Source: CAYZEZ01 sp964477295 (GTDB taxonomy: Bacteria > Bacteroidota > Bacteroidia > Bacteroidales > SM23-62). From it: 19,291 bases of DNA. The stretch spans positions 1 through 19,291 of the forward strand of contig CAYZEZ010000062.1 of assembly GCA_964477295.1 (NCBI GenBank), read 5' to 3'. This document shows, piece by piece, positions 7,589 through 15,116 of the stretch. Position 1 is the stretch's first letter, and each line of letters opens with the position of its first letter. The notes beneath the pieces were generated by a model. It was not told the DNA's origin. It saw nothing but the letters and a program-made list of their open reading frames with translations, and searched no databases. The position numbers and the translations under genes are program-made.

Positions 7589-8596
7589 TTAAAAAATGTC
7601 CTTTATATCAGGCTGGAACTGACATTGCTATTCGTCGTGATGGTATTTTTATGCACCGGCCTGAATGGACAGGACACTTACTTCTCACAATTTTATTCCA
7701 GCAGTTTATGTTTAAATCCGGCATTTGCCGGAACTGCTCAAATGGGAAGGTTTTCAGCCAGTTACAGGAATCAATATCCAACGCTGGGTACCTCATATGC
7801 AACCTATAATGCAGCCTTTGATACACCGGTTGACCTCTTGCAGGGAGGCATTGGCTTGAATATAATGAACGATGTACAGGGAGGTGGTATCATGAACAGG
7901 TTCTCGGTTGACGGGATCTATTCCTATGCGCTTGTTGTCAACCGTGAAATAACAATTAATGCCGGGCTCCAGGCATCTTACATGCTGCGTTCCCTCAGGG
8001 TGAATGATTTGATTTTTCCGGATGGCCTGGATGGCAGTACAGGATTATATACAGGTCCGGGTGAGTTACTGAGTAACCGGTCGACGGGATATCCCGACTT
8101 TTCGGTAGGTTTTATCGGATATGCAAGAACATGGTATGCTGGATTAGCCATGCATCATCTGGCCAGGCCCAATATATCATTCAGTAAAAATTATCGTGAA
8201 CCATTACCAAGAAAATATACCGTTCACGGGGGTATCTACATCTACATTTTCGAGAAAAAATTTGGACGTGAGGCGGTGAGGCTTAATCCGAATCTGGTGA
8301 TCATTCAACAGGGTAGCCAACGACAGGTAAATTTGGGTTTGGAAGCACTCAGAAATGGATTATATTCAGGTATTTGGTTCAGACAGAGAAGAGATTTTGG
8401 ACTCAGTACCGCCATGGTGGTTGCCGGATATGAACACGAAAGGTTCAGGTTCGGTTATTCCTATGATTTTAATGTTGCCAGCCCGTGGAAATCAAACGTT
8501 GGGATGGGTGCACATGAAGTAACCTTTTTGTACACATTTGAGTATAAATCTTCACAAAAGAAGGAATTCAAGGCAATAAAATGTCCGAAAATTTAG
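7586..8596 (+). CDS. PorP/SprF-family T9SS-associated outer-membrane protein
   Basis: PorP/SprF proteins are outer-membrane barrels linked to T9SS. PorP belongs to the core machine, while SprF-type paralogs help specific cargo. The 336-residue product has a signal peptide (hydrophobic core LTLLFVVMVFLC, cleavage near LNG-Q). The family signature QDTYFSQFYSSSLCLNPAFAG follows, then FSASYRNQYP, a central NAGLQASYM region, and barrel strands such as VVAGYEHERFRFGYSYDF. Only TTG 7586 gives a full signal peptide; the next in-frame candidates (TTG 7622, GTG 7637, ATG 7640) would remove most of it, and the ATG at 7595 is in another frame. The genome probably has several paralogs, so assignment to PorP itself is not safe. 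It lies 80 bases ahead of gldJ. Confidence 0.85.
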   Translation: MLKNVLYIRLELTLLFVVMVFLCTGLNGQDTYFSQFYSSSLCLNPAFAGTAQMGRFSASYRNQYPTLGTSYATYNAAFDTPVDLLQGGIGLNIMNDVQGGGIMNRFSVDGIYSYALVVNREITINAGLQASYMLRSLRVNDLIFPDGLDGSTGLYTGPGELLSNRSTGYPDFSVGFIGYARTWYAGLAMHHLARPNISFSKNYREPLPRKYTVHGGIYIYIFEKKFGREAVRLNPNLVIIQQGSQRQVNLGLEALRNGLYSGIWFRQRRDFGLSTAMVVAGYEHERFRFGYSYDFNVASPWKSNVGMGAHEVTFLYTFEYKSSQKKEFKAIKCPKI

Positions 8597-8614
8597 TTAT
8601 TTTTGATAAGTTGC

Positions 8615-8647
8615 TTGTATATGTATTGAAAAAATCGCTTATATTTG
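8615..8647 (+). promoter_or_regulatory. Candidate promoter for gldJ
   Basis: TATATTTG (8640-8647) matches TAnnTTTG; a TTG at 8615-8617 lies 22 bases upstream as a possible -33. The gldJ ATG is 29 bases below the box. This suggests gldJ can be transcribed independently of the gene before it. Confidence 0.5.
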
Positions 8648-8676
8648 ATATTCATTAAGATAAAACCTATAATGTT

Positions 8677-10230
8677 ATGAGAAGCAAGATCAAATTTTTA
8701 CCGATCTTATTGACCATCGTTTTCTTCTTCGCATCATGTGGCGGTGGTGGTGACATTTCGAAATCGGGTAAATCTTCCACTACAACCGGTTGGGAATATA
8801 ACGACCCGGACTGGGGTGGATTTGAGGTAGTGCCTTCCTATGAGCAGGAAACGGGTCCCGGGCTTGTATTTATCCAGGGTGGTGCGTTTACCATGGGCAG
8901 GGTGGAGCAGGATGTCATGTTTGACTGGAATAATGTGCCCCGCAAGGTTACCCTTACCTCGTTTTATATGGATCAGACAGAAGTCCGTAACGTTGATTAC
9001 CGTGAATATTTATACTGGACACAGCGTGTGTTTGCCAGTATGAGGGACGTTTATCTGAACGCTCTTCCTGACACACTTGTATGGCTTGACCCACTTGCCT
9101 ATAATGATCCGTATGTCGAGTATTATTTCCGTCATCCCGCTTATAATGAATATCCTGTTGTAGGTGTGAGCTGGAGACAAGCCAGTGATTATGCACTATG
9201 GAGAACCGACCGCGTTAATGAAAAGATACTGATCGATGAAGGTATATTACTCCAGGATCCAGCCGGACAACAAGGCAAAGAAAACTTCACTACTGAAGCT
9301 TATCTGGCTGGCCAGTATATCGGATTAGTTGGAGAAAACCTTCCCAGCCTGGCACCTACCAATGCTGCTTCAGGTGGTGGAGATGCATCCTCTGATCCCA
9401 GTGGTCAGGGCCGTCCGGTAAGGTTGGAAGATGGTTTGTTGTTACCCAGGTACAGGCTCCCAACCGAAGCCGAATGGGAATTTGCAGCGCTGGGTTTGAT
9501 GGGTGAAACATATGATGAAAGACTATGGGATAGAAGGATTTATCCATGGACGGGAGCTTCACTAAGAAACGACAATCCAAGGTACCTGGGTCAGTTCAGG
9601 GCAAACTTTATACGGGGTAATGGTGACTATATGGGTATGGCCGGGAACCTGAATGACGGTGCTGCGATAACTAACCCGGTATTTTCTTTCTGGCCTAATG
9701 ATTATGGCCTCTATTGTATGGCAGGTAATGTAAATGAATGGGTCCAGGACATTTACCGTCCTATGTCTTTTGAAGATGTGAGCGGATTCCGTCCCTTCCG
9801 TGGAAATGTATTTCAAACACTTGAAAGAGACCCAAATACAGGGGAAATCGTTGAAAAAGATGAAATGGGCCGTTTGAAAAAAAGGGACCTTAACGCTGGT
9901 GATGTTCAGGAGTATACACAGAATTACAGGAAGGCTGACTATCGTGATATGGACGACGGCGACTACTATTCAAACATTTACTCAGCCCAGGAAGGAATAG
10001 CTGATACCTTTACTACCAGGACACAACAAATGTATTCACAGGAACGGGAAGATGTTACCTCTCTGATCAATAACCGTGCACGCGTTTATAAGGGTGGTTC
10101 ATGGAAGGACAGAGCTTACTGGCTGAGTCCGGGTGGAAGGAGATTCCTGGATGAAGAAGCTGCCAGGGATGACATTGGATTCAGGTGTGCCATGACTAAA
10201 GTAGGCAGCCAGTTAGATGGTGGTATGTAG
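8677..10230 (+). CDS. gldJ: T9SS/gliding lipoprotein GldJ
   Basis: GldJ is an outer-membrane lipoprotein with a formylglycine-generating-enzyme (FGE/SUMF1) fold. It is required for gliding in Flavobacterium and stabilises its paralog GldK. The 517-residue product has a lipoprotein signal (MRSKIKF, hydrophobic core, lipobox FFAS-Cys21, then a glycine run). The FGE-like domain starts at GPGLVFIQGGAFTMG (about 60-75). GldJ rather than GldK is indicated by TGWEYN near the N-terminus, VMFDWNNVPR, ALPDTLVW, RHPAYNEYPVVGVSW, WRTDRVNE, and an ending of VYKGGSWKDRAYWL then GRRF and IGFRCAMTKVGS. No catalytic FGE cysteines are expected; the role is structural. Position near porU/porV and directly before murF fits my recollection of gldJ loci. 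A terminator follows. Confidence 0.9.
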   Translation: MRSKIKFLPILLTIVFFFASCGGGGDISKSGKSSTTTGWEYNDPDWGGFEVVPSYEQETGPGLVFIQGGAFTMGRVEQDVMFDWNNVPRKVTLTSFYMDQTEVRNVDYREYLYWTQRVFASMRDVYLNALPDTLVWLDPLAYNDPYVEYYFRHPAYNEYPVVGVSWRQASDYALWRTDRVNEKILIDEGILLQDPAGQQGKENFTTEAYLAGQYIGLVGENLPSLAPTNAASGGGDASSDPSGQGRPVRLEDGLLLPRYRLPTEAEWEFAALGLMGETYDERLWDRRIYPWTGASLRNDNPRYLGQFRANFIRGNGDYMGMAGNLNDGAAITNPVFSFWPNDYGLYCMAGNVNEWVQDIYRPMSFEDVSGFRPFRGNVFQTLERDPNTGEIVEKDEMGRLKKRDLNAGDVQEYTQNYRKADYRDMDDGDYYSNIYSAQEGIADTFTTRTQQMYSQEREDVTSLINNRARVYKGGSWKDRAYWLSPGGRRFLDEEAARDDIGFRCAMTKVGSQLDGGM

Positions 10231-10252
10231 ACTTTTATTATAAATCATACAT

Positions 10253-10284
10253 AAAAACCTCATTAGTTTTAATGGGGTTTTTTT
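10253..10284 (+). terminator. Intrinsic terminator after gldJ
   Basis: An 11-bp stem (AAAACCTCATT paired with AATGGGGTTTT, one G-T pair) with a 6-base loop is followed by seven T residues (10278-10284). It begins about 22 bases past the gldJ stop and ends only 7 bases before the murF ATG. Confidence 0.8.
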
Positions 10285-10291
10285 ATTTGGA

Positions 10292-11722
10292 ATGGATATT
10301 CCTGAACTATACATGGTATTTCTTAACCATCCGGTGATTTCCACTGATAGCAGGAGGGACGTTAGAGATTCCATTTTTTTTTCTTTGAAAGGGGAAGCTT
10401 TTAACGGGAATGAATTTGCCAGGGAAGCGATTGATAAGGGAGCGGCATACGCCGTAGTGGATGAGGGTAATTTTCCTGATGATCAAAGGTTCATTCATGT
10501 GGAAAGTTGCCTTTTGATCCTCCAGCAGCTCGCACAATATCACAGGGAACAATTAAATACAACCCTCATTGCAATCACGGGATCAAACGGTAAAACAACC
10601 ACAAAAGAGCTGGCCAGGGAGGTCCTGGCAAGGAAGTATAATGTTTACGCCACAGAGGGAAACCTGAACAATCATATCGGAGTTCCTTTATCTCTTCTCA
10701 GGATTGATGAAGATGTACAATTTGGAATCATCGAAATGGGTGCAAATCATATCGGGGAGATAGATAAGTTATGTCGTATAGCCCGGCCTGATTACGGGCT
10801 GATAACCAATATCGGCAAGGCACATATGGAAGGATTTGGTTCGGTGGAAGGTGTGAAAAAAGCCAAAGGAGAGTTATATGACTATTTGAATCCTGCGACC
10901 GTATTGGCTTCGCCGAAATCAGGAACTCGTTTTCCCATGATTAGCAAACGCGATAAAAAATTTATACAAAGGATCAATGGTTCTTCGCCCCGTGCAATCG
11001 GGACAAGGAGAGTCAATGAGGATAAGGGAGGCATATTTATTCATTCGGATAATACAATATTGACTCAGATGGCTGAAGGGTTTGAGGGTAAATCAATCAT
11101 GTACGGCAACCGGCCGGATGCCCTGTGCCACGGATCAGTATCAGGGACCCATCCCTATCTTTCCTATTCTTTAACTTTTCATGCTGAACCTGAAAAGGAG
11201 TATTCAGGATCATCCAGGCTGGTGGGAAGCTATAACCTTGAAAACATTCTTGCAGCAGCTTGTATTGGAAGTTATTTTAATGTGGCAAGCGATGAAATTC
11301 TGAAAGCAGTGGAGGAGTATCATCCCGGAATGATGCGATCACAACTCATAAAAAAGGATGGAAATATGCTGGTGGTGGATACCTATAACGCTAATCCCAG
11401 CAGTATGGAACCGGCCATCCGGGATTTTGCCGTTGACCCGCACCCCAATAAGATTCTCTTCCTGGGTGAAATGAAAGAATTGGGTGAATCAGAAATACCT
11501 GAACATGAGAAGCTTATTCAAATGGTGGCAGGTAAACCCTTCCGGAAAATAATATTTATAGGCCCTGTATTCAAAAAGTTAATTGTACCGGTTGATTGTT
11601 TTACATTTCTCTCAACTACCGAATGCATTGAGTGGCTGAAGCAGAATCCGGTTGAAAATGCAAAAGTTCTTCTTAAAGGATCCAGGTTACTCAAGCTGGA
11701 AGAATTGATTAATTATCTCTGA
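10292..11722 (+). CDS. murF: UDP-N-acetylmuramoyl-tripeptide--D-alanyl-D-alanine ligase, with in-frame insertion
   Basis: MurF adds D-Ala-D-Ala to UDP-MurNAc-tripeptide using ATP, the last cytoplasmic step of peptidoglycan precursor synthesis. The 476-residue product shows the N-terminal domain (STDSRRDVRDSIFFSLKGE), the ATP loop ITGSNGKTTTKE (about 95-106), the acidic metal-binding segment IIEMGANHIGEI, the TNIGKAHMEGFGS signature, and the C-terminal domain with SYNLENILAA and DTYNANPSSM. Most Bacteroidota MurF proteins are, from memory, about 425-435 residues. The excess lies between GELYDYL (ending at 199) and GGIFIHSDN (from 246): about 46 extra codons with a basic, repeat-derived sequence. 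The ATG at 10292 is chosen because MDIPELYMVFL matches the family N-terminus. The gene begins 7 bases after a terminator. Confidence 0.95.
   Translation: MDIPELYMVFLNHPVISTDSRRDVRDSIFFSLKGEAFNGNEFAREAIDKGAAYAVVDEGNFPDDQRFIHVESCLLILQQLAQYHREQLNTTLIAITGSNGKTTTKELAREVLARKYNVYATEGNLNNHIGVPLSLLRIDEDVQFGIIEMGANHIGEIDKLCRIARPDYGLITNIGKAHMEGFGSVEGVKKAKGELYDYLNPATVLASPKSGTRFPMISKRDKKFIQRINGSSPRAIGTRRVNEDKGGIFIHSDNTILTQMAEGFEGKSIMYGNRPDALCHGSVSGTHPYLSYSLTFHAEPEKEYSGSSRLVGSYNLENILAAACIGSYFNVASDEILKAVEEYHPGMMRSQLIKKDGNMLVVDTYNANPSSMEPAIRDFAVDPHPNKILFLGEMKELGESEIPEHEKLIQMVAGKPFRKIIFIGPVFKKLIVPVDCFTFLSTTECIEWLKQNPVENAKVLLKGSRLLKLEELINYL
10887..10936 (+). repeat. Copy of a dispersed repeat embedded in murF
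   Basis: These 50 bases align without gaps to 17821-17870 in the sixA-phoH intergenic region, with 44 identities. The shared core contains ATTGGCTTCGCCGAA and TCAGGAACTCGTTT. In murF it encodes the first part of an insertion not expected in the family (about codons 200-245). Confidence 0.75.
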
Positions 11723-11745
11723 TAAATATGAAAATAATATCAGAG
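11717..11745. other. Weak inverted repeat at the end of murF
   Basis: CTCTGAT (11717-11723, overlapping the murF stop) pairs with ATCAGAG (11739-11745) across a 15-base AT-rich loop. It lies between convergent genes but no U-run follows on either strand, so it is at best an atypical terminator. Confidence 0.25.
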
Positions 11746-11800
11746 GCGATTTACTGACCCTGATTCACTGATGTCATTGCCAGAATAGTTCCGGGAAATC

Positions 11801-12217
11801 TCAGGACCAGAAATATTTATCTGACCTGGTCATATCCGGCTGCTCGTCAAGGTAATTTGAAACGACTCCCAGGATATGATGAATAGAGGAGGGCTTAACT
11901 AAAAAATCTACACATTTAATCTTCTGAAACAAATATTTATATTCCGGATCGTTAATGGCAGTGTAGACGATAATTGGCAGATCGGGCCGGTACTTTTTAA
12001 TGAGCCTCGCTGCTTCCAATCCATCCATGACTGGCATTCTGATGTCCATTATCACTAAATTGATCCCGGTGTTTTCAAGACACTCTTCGAACGCCATCTG
12101 TCCGTTGTAAGCAACATGTATCTGTACTGCGGTTGATTTGAGAAATTCCCTTAGCATAAGCCGGCTGTCGGGATCATCATCTGTAATTAGAATGGACTTG
12201 TCTTTCCAGGTATACAT
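11801..12217 (-). CDS. Single-domain response regulator (CheY-like receiver)
   Basis: The 138-residue product is a lone receiver domain. The acidic pocket is DDD at 13-15, the phospho-accepting Asp is D58 in VIMDIRMPVMDG, the switch Thr is T86 in VYTA, and the conserved Lys is K108 in FLVKPSS. There is no DNA-binding or enzymatic output domain, only a short C-terminal tail. It probably acts through protein contacts or as a phosphorelay intermediate. No histidine kinase is nearby, so its partner is unknown. The neighbouring sixA encodes a phosphohistidine phosphatase, but a functional link would be speculation. It is convergent with murF, and a 112-base gap separates it from the glycosyltransferase upstream; I see no clear promoter there. 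Confidence 0.92.
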   Translation of the reverse strand: MYTWKDKSILITDDDPDSRLMLREFLKSTAVQIHVAYNGQMAFEECLENTGINLVIMDIRMPVMDGLEAARLIKKYRPDLPIIVYTAINDPEYKYLFQKIKCVDFLVKPSSIHHILGVVSNYLDEQPDMTRSDKYFWS

Positions 12218-12329
12218 TGGGTACTAAGATTCTCTTTTGCAAGATGGAGCGTAAGGTAACAATTTATTGAAACAATGGCCCGGATACTTATTCAATTTTA
12301 TTAACAACTGAATGAATGGCGTGATCCTT

Positions 12330-13352
12330 TCATTGTGTTAATTCGCTGTAGGTTTTAACACCTTTAATAAAAAACTTGCAGACGATGCTTTTATCATAAA
12401 TTTCCGGATGATACACCGGAAGGATCTTTTCTTTCAGTTGTTTCCGGAAGCGTAATATTTTTCTCAGGTGGGCGAGTACCGAAAAATAAGCTTTAAGAAC
12501 TGCCCATAATTCTCCAAAATCAAGTTTGACAAGGAAGTATCCTGCTGCAGTAATATCCAGCAGGGTCCTTAAAAACAGGGTGCGATGAAATTTCTGTACC
12601 GGCAGGTTTTTAATCAGGAGGATAAAATTGTTTCTGAAGTTGAAATAGGTTTTTTTATGATTCATTTTTGACAGGGTTCCACCGCCAATATGAAAAACAG
12701 CTGATCCTGGATTAAAGCAAATGCGGTACCCCATGTTTTTAATCCTCCAGCACAGGTCAATCTCTTCCATATGGGCAAAGAAATATGGATCCAGTCCGCC
12801 GGCCTGGGCATAAATATCAGACCGTATCATCAGACAAGCCCCGCTTGCCCAGAAAATATCCTCCGGCTGATCATACTGGCCAAAATCCTCTTCTGTATGG
12901 TGAAAGATCCTTCCACGGCAAAACGGGTATCCAAATTTATCGATATAACCTCCGGCTGCACCTGCATATTCGAAACGCGAAGGGTTGTCATAGGATTTGA
13001 TTTTTGGCATGCAGGCAGCGATTTCCTCATTTTTCTCCATCATTTTGTAAAGTGGGTCCAGCCAATTTTCTGTAACCTCAACATCGGAATTTAACAGGAC
13101 AAAATAGGAGGCCTCAATCTGTTTAAGGGCAAGATTATATCCTTCCGCAAAACCATGATTTTTCGTCAGGCCAATAACATGAATTTCAGGCATATTTTCT
13201 TTCAGCCAGGCAACGGATAAATCGGATGATCCGTTATCTGCGACATATAATGTTGCATAATCCCGGGGTGTATTGCTTGCGAGTGCAGGAAGAAATTTCC
13301 GGAGATAATCGATTCCGTTCCAGTTTAATATGACTACAGCAACATTATTCAT
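12330..13352 (-). CDS. Family 2 glycosyltransferase
   Basis: This 340-residue protein has a GT-A fold typical of family 2 enzymes that use nucleotide sugars to build surface polysaccharides. The N-terminus VAVVILNWNGIDYL is the usual first strand. ADNGSSD (38-44) and NHGFAEGYNLAL bind the nucleotide. The DXD-like metal motif is NSDVEV (88-93). The later acidic motif MEEIDLCWR (195-203) probably includes the catalytic base. The C-terminal 80 residues are basic and partly hydrophobic, which suggests membrane association. Its family resemblance is to rhamnosyltransferase-like GT2 enzymes; the donor and acceptor are not predictable. Its start overlaps the end of the acyltransferase gene by 8 bases, so the two are probably translationally coupled. 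Confidence 0.9.
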   Translation of the reverse strand: MNNVAVVILNWNGIDYLRKFLPALASNTPRDYATLYVADNGSSDLSVAWLKENMPEIHVIGLTKNHGFAEGYNLALKQIEASYFVLLNSDVEVTENWLDPLYKMMEKNEEIAACMPKIKSYDNPSRFEYAGAAGGYIDKFGYPFCRGRIFHHTEEDFGQYDQPEDIFWASGACLMIRSDIYAQAGGLDPYFFAHMEEIDLCWRIKNMGYRICFNPGSAVFHIGGGTLSKMNHKKTYFNFRNNFILLIKNLPVQKFHRTLFLRTLLDITAAGYFLVKLDFGELWAVLKAYFSVLAHLRKILRFRKQLKEKILPVYHPEIYDKSIVCKFFIKGVKTYSELTQ

Positions 13353-14247
13353 TCATGTCTCTGTTTTGTTCCATGAATTTTGGGGCAAGCTTCCATCTTC
13401 TGTGTGTCCATAACCAGTATTCCGGTTTTTCTCTGATGATCTTTTCCAGTACCCTGGTATGCTTTTCAGTGATATTTGTTGCGCTGGTATCCGATACCTC
13501 ATCAAAAAGTTTTATTATCTCAACAGCATACCGGCCCCGTGAGGTTTTCTGAACATGTAAAAATACAACAGCCTGATCGGTTTTCTTTGCGATTTTCTCA
13601 ATTCCCAAATATACAGGTGTATTTTGATTCAGGAATGTGGTCCAGTATTGCACTTCTTCCCATACGGGAGATTGGTCGGCGATAAAAGCAGATACGGTAA
13701 GCACATTGTTCCTCTTGTATTCCAGTATGGTCTTCAGGGTTTGTCTCATGGGTATGATCTCCGTTCCATATTTGCTTCGGATCCTGATCATAAATTCGTT
13801 GAACCATTTGTTATTCAATGGTTTATATACGGCAATTGAGTGGTGGGGTACAAACGGTTTGGTTCCCAGGATCCATTCCCAGTTATTATAATGGCCGACC
13901 ACGGCTATCACCGATTTTTTTTGTTTATAAAGATCGTGAAATACCTCTGGATTGTTCATCGGGATCCTTTCTGCAAGTTGTTTGGGCGACAGGTGGATCA
14001 TTTTGATGGATTCAAAGAGAATGTCGTTCAGGTGGTGATAGAACTTTCTGGCGATCTGGCGGATCTCCTGATCACTTTTTTCCGGGAAGGAATTGTGAAG
14101 GTTTTCAAAGACTGTATTTTTCCTGTATCCAATGAGATGATAGGTTAATGGAAAAAGAGCATCAGAAAGAACATACAGGATTTTAAGAGGGATTAAGGCA
14201 ATCAGCCATGAAATGCCGTACACAATATTGTAGAGAATGATCGTCAT
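13345..14247 (-). CDS. Lipid A biosynthesis-type acyltransferase (LpxL/HtrB family)
   Basis: The 300-residue product has an N-terminal membrane anchor (residues about 4-36, with ISWLIALIPLKILYVL). The catalytic motif HX4E appears as H119-YNNW-E124 in VVGHYNNWEWILG. A later block (IADQSPVWEEV, then FLNQNTPVYLGIEKIA) matches the substrate-binding region of the LpxL/LpxM family, and the end WLWTHRRWKL is typical. Family members transfer secondary acyl chains to Kdo-lipid A at the inner membrane's cytoplasmic face. In Bacteroidota, related proteins also make other acylated lipids, so the exact acceptor is uncertain. It lies 22 bases below the inositol-monophosphatase-family gene and overlaps the glycosyltransferase, which indicates an operon for envelope lipid or glycan synthesis. 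Confidence 0.92.
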   Translation of the reverse strand: MTIILYNIVYGISWLIALIPLKILYVLSDALFPLTYHLIGYRKNTVFENLHNSFPEKSDQEIRQIARKFYHHLNDILFESIKMIHLSPKQLAERIPMNNPEVFHDLYKQKKSVIAVVGHYNNWEWILGTKPFVPHHSIAVYKPLNNKWFNEFMIRIRSKYGTEIIPMRQTLKTILEYKRNNVLTVSAFIADQSPVWEEVQYWTTFLNQNTPVYLGIEKIAKKTDQAVVFLHVQKTSRGRYAVEIIKLFDEVSDTSATNITEKHTRVLEKIIREKPEYWLWTHRRWKLAPKFMEQNRDMNE

Positions 14248-14269
14248 GCAGGAGTATATCTACCGGAAG

Positions 14270-15076
14270 CTACAATTTTTTTTCATCAACCATGATGTTA
14301 TATATCACATCCTTAAATTCCTCAAATATATTGGCATTTGAACAGATGATATCTTTGCCGAAAATATAGTCCTGACCACCCAGGAAATCACAATTCTTCC
14401 CACCTGCCCGCTCAACAATAAGGGCCGCAGCTGCCACATCCCAGGCATTCAGTCCATATTCATAAAAGCCCTCGAACCTGCCACAGGCAACATAGGCCAT
14501 ATCGGTGGCAGCAGAACCGAGCCTGCGAAGTCCGTGGGAATTTTTCATAAAAAATCTCATGGATTGCATGAAGGGATCAAGCTTCTTAAAATTGGTATAC
14601 GGAAAACCGGTTGCGATGAGTGCATTGTTGACTTTATCTGTTTTACTTACTTCGATTTCCTTACCATTGAGGTAAGCCTTGCTGCCTTTCCAGGCATAGA
14701 ACCGCTCCTTAAAACAGATTTCATATACAATGCCCAGGATCACTTCCTTATCCTCCATTAGCGCAATGCTGATGGCATAAGGGGGCAATCCGTGGATAAA
14801 ATTGGTTGTGCCGTCGAGGGGATCAATGATCCAGTTGAATTTTTTTAATTCAGGGTCGACCGTCCCTTCTTCAGCAATAAACCCTGCGTCGGGAAGAAGG
14901 ATTTTTAATCCTTCCACGATCTTATGTTCAGCCGTTTTATCAACGTAGGAGACATAATTGTGCAAACCCTTTGATTCAATGTTGCTTTCGGTGAAATGTT
15001 TCCGCTCATTTTCAATAAATTCACCAACCTTTACGGCCAGGTCCTGGGTTTGCACACATAAATTCTCGAGATCCAT
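14270..15076 (-). CDS. Inositol-1-monophosphatase family phosphatase (SuhB-like)
   Basis: The enzyme belongs to the Mg2+-dependent, Li+-sensitive sugar phosphatase family. Signatures are FIAEEG (E69/E70), the metal-binding DPLDGTTNF (85-93), and the C-terminal NAWDVAAAALIVERAGG with W212-D213. Length (268 residues) is normal. The substrate is probably inositol-1-phosphate or another small sugar phosphate; related members hydrolyse 3'-phosphoadenosine 5'-phosphate or fructose-1,6-bisphosphate, which motifs alone cannot exclude. It is cytoplasmic. It begins 40 bases after the ppk1 stop and ends 22 bases before the acyltransferase on the same strand, so co-transcription is likely. Confidence 0.93.
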   Translation of the reverse strand: MDLENLCVQTQDLAVKVGEFIENERKHFTESNIESKGLHNYVSYVDKTAEHKIVEGLKILLPDAGFIAEEGTVDPELKKFNWIIDPLDGTTNFIHGLPPYAISIALMEDKEVILGIVYEICFKERFYAWKGSKAYLNGKEIEVSKTDKVNNALIATGFPYTNFKKLDPFMQSMRFFMKNSHGLRRLGSAATDMAYVACGRFEGFYEYGLNAWDVAAAALIVERAGGKNCDFLGGQDYIFGKDIICSNANIFEEFKDVIYNIMVDEKKL

Positions 15077-15116
15077 CTGGTTTTTTTTTCGATTTGAAAG
15101 GTCGGTGTTCCGGAGG

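Noticed and set aside
8677..10230. GldK/PorK instead of GldJ
   Set aside because: Both share an FGE-like fold, but TGWEYN, ALPDTLVW, WRTDRVNE and the C-terminal VYKGGSWKDRAYWL with GRRF are GldJ-like. The following gene is murF rather than gldL.
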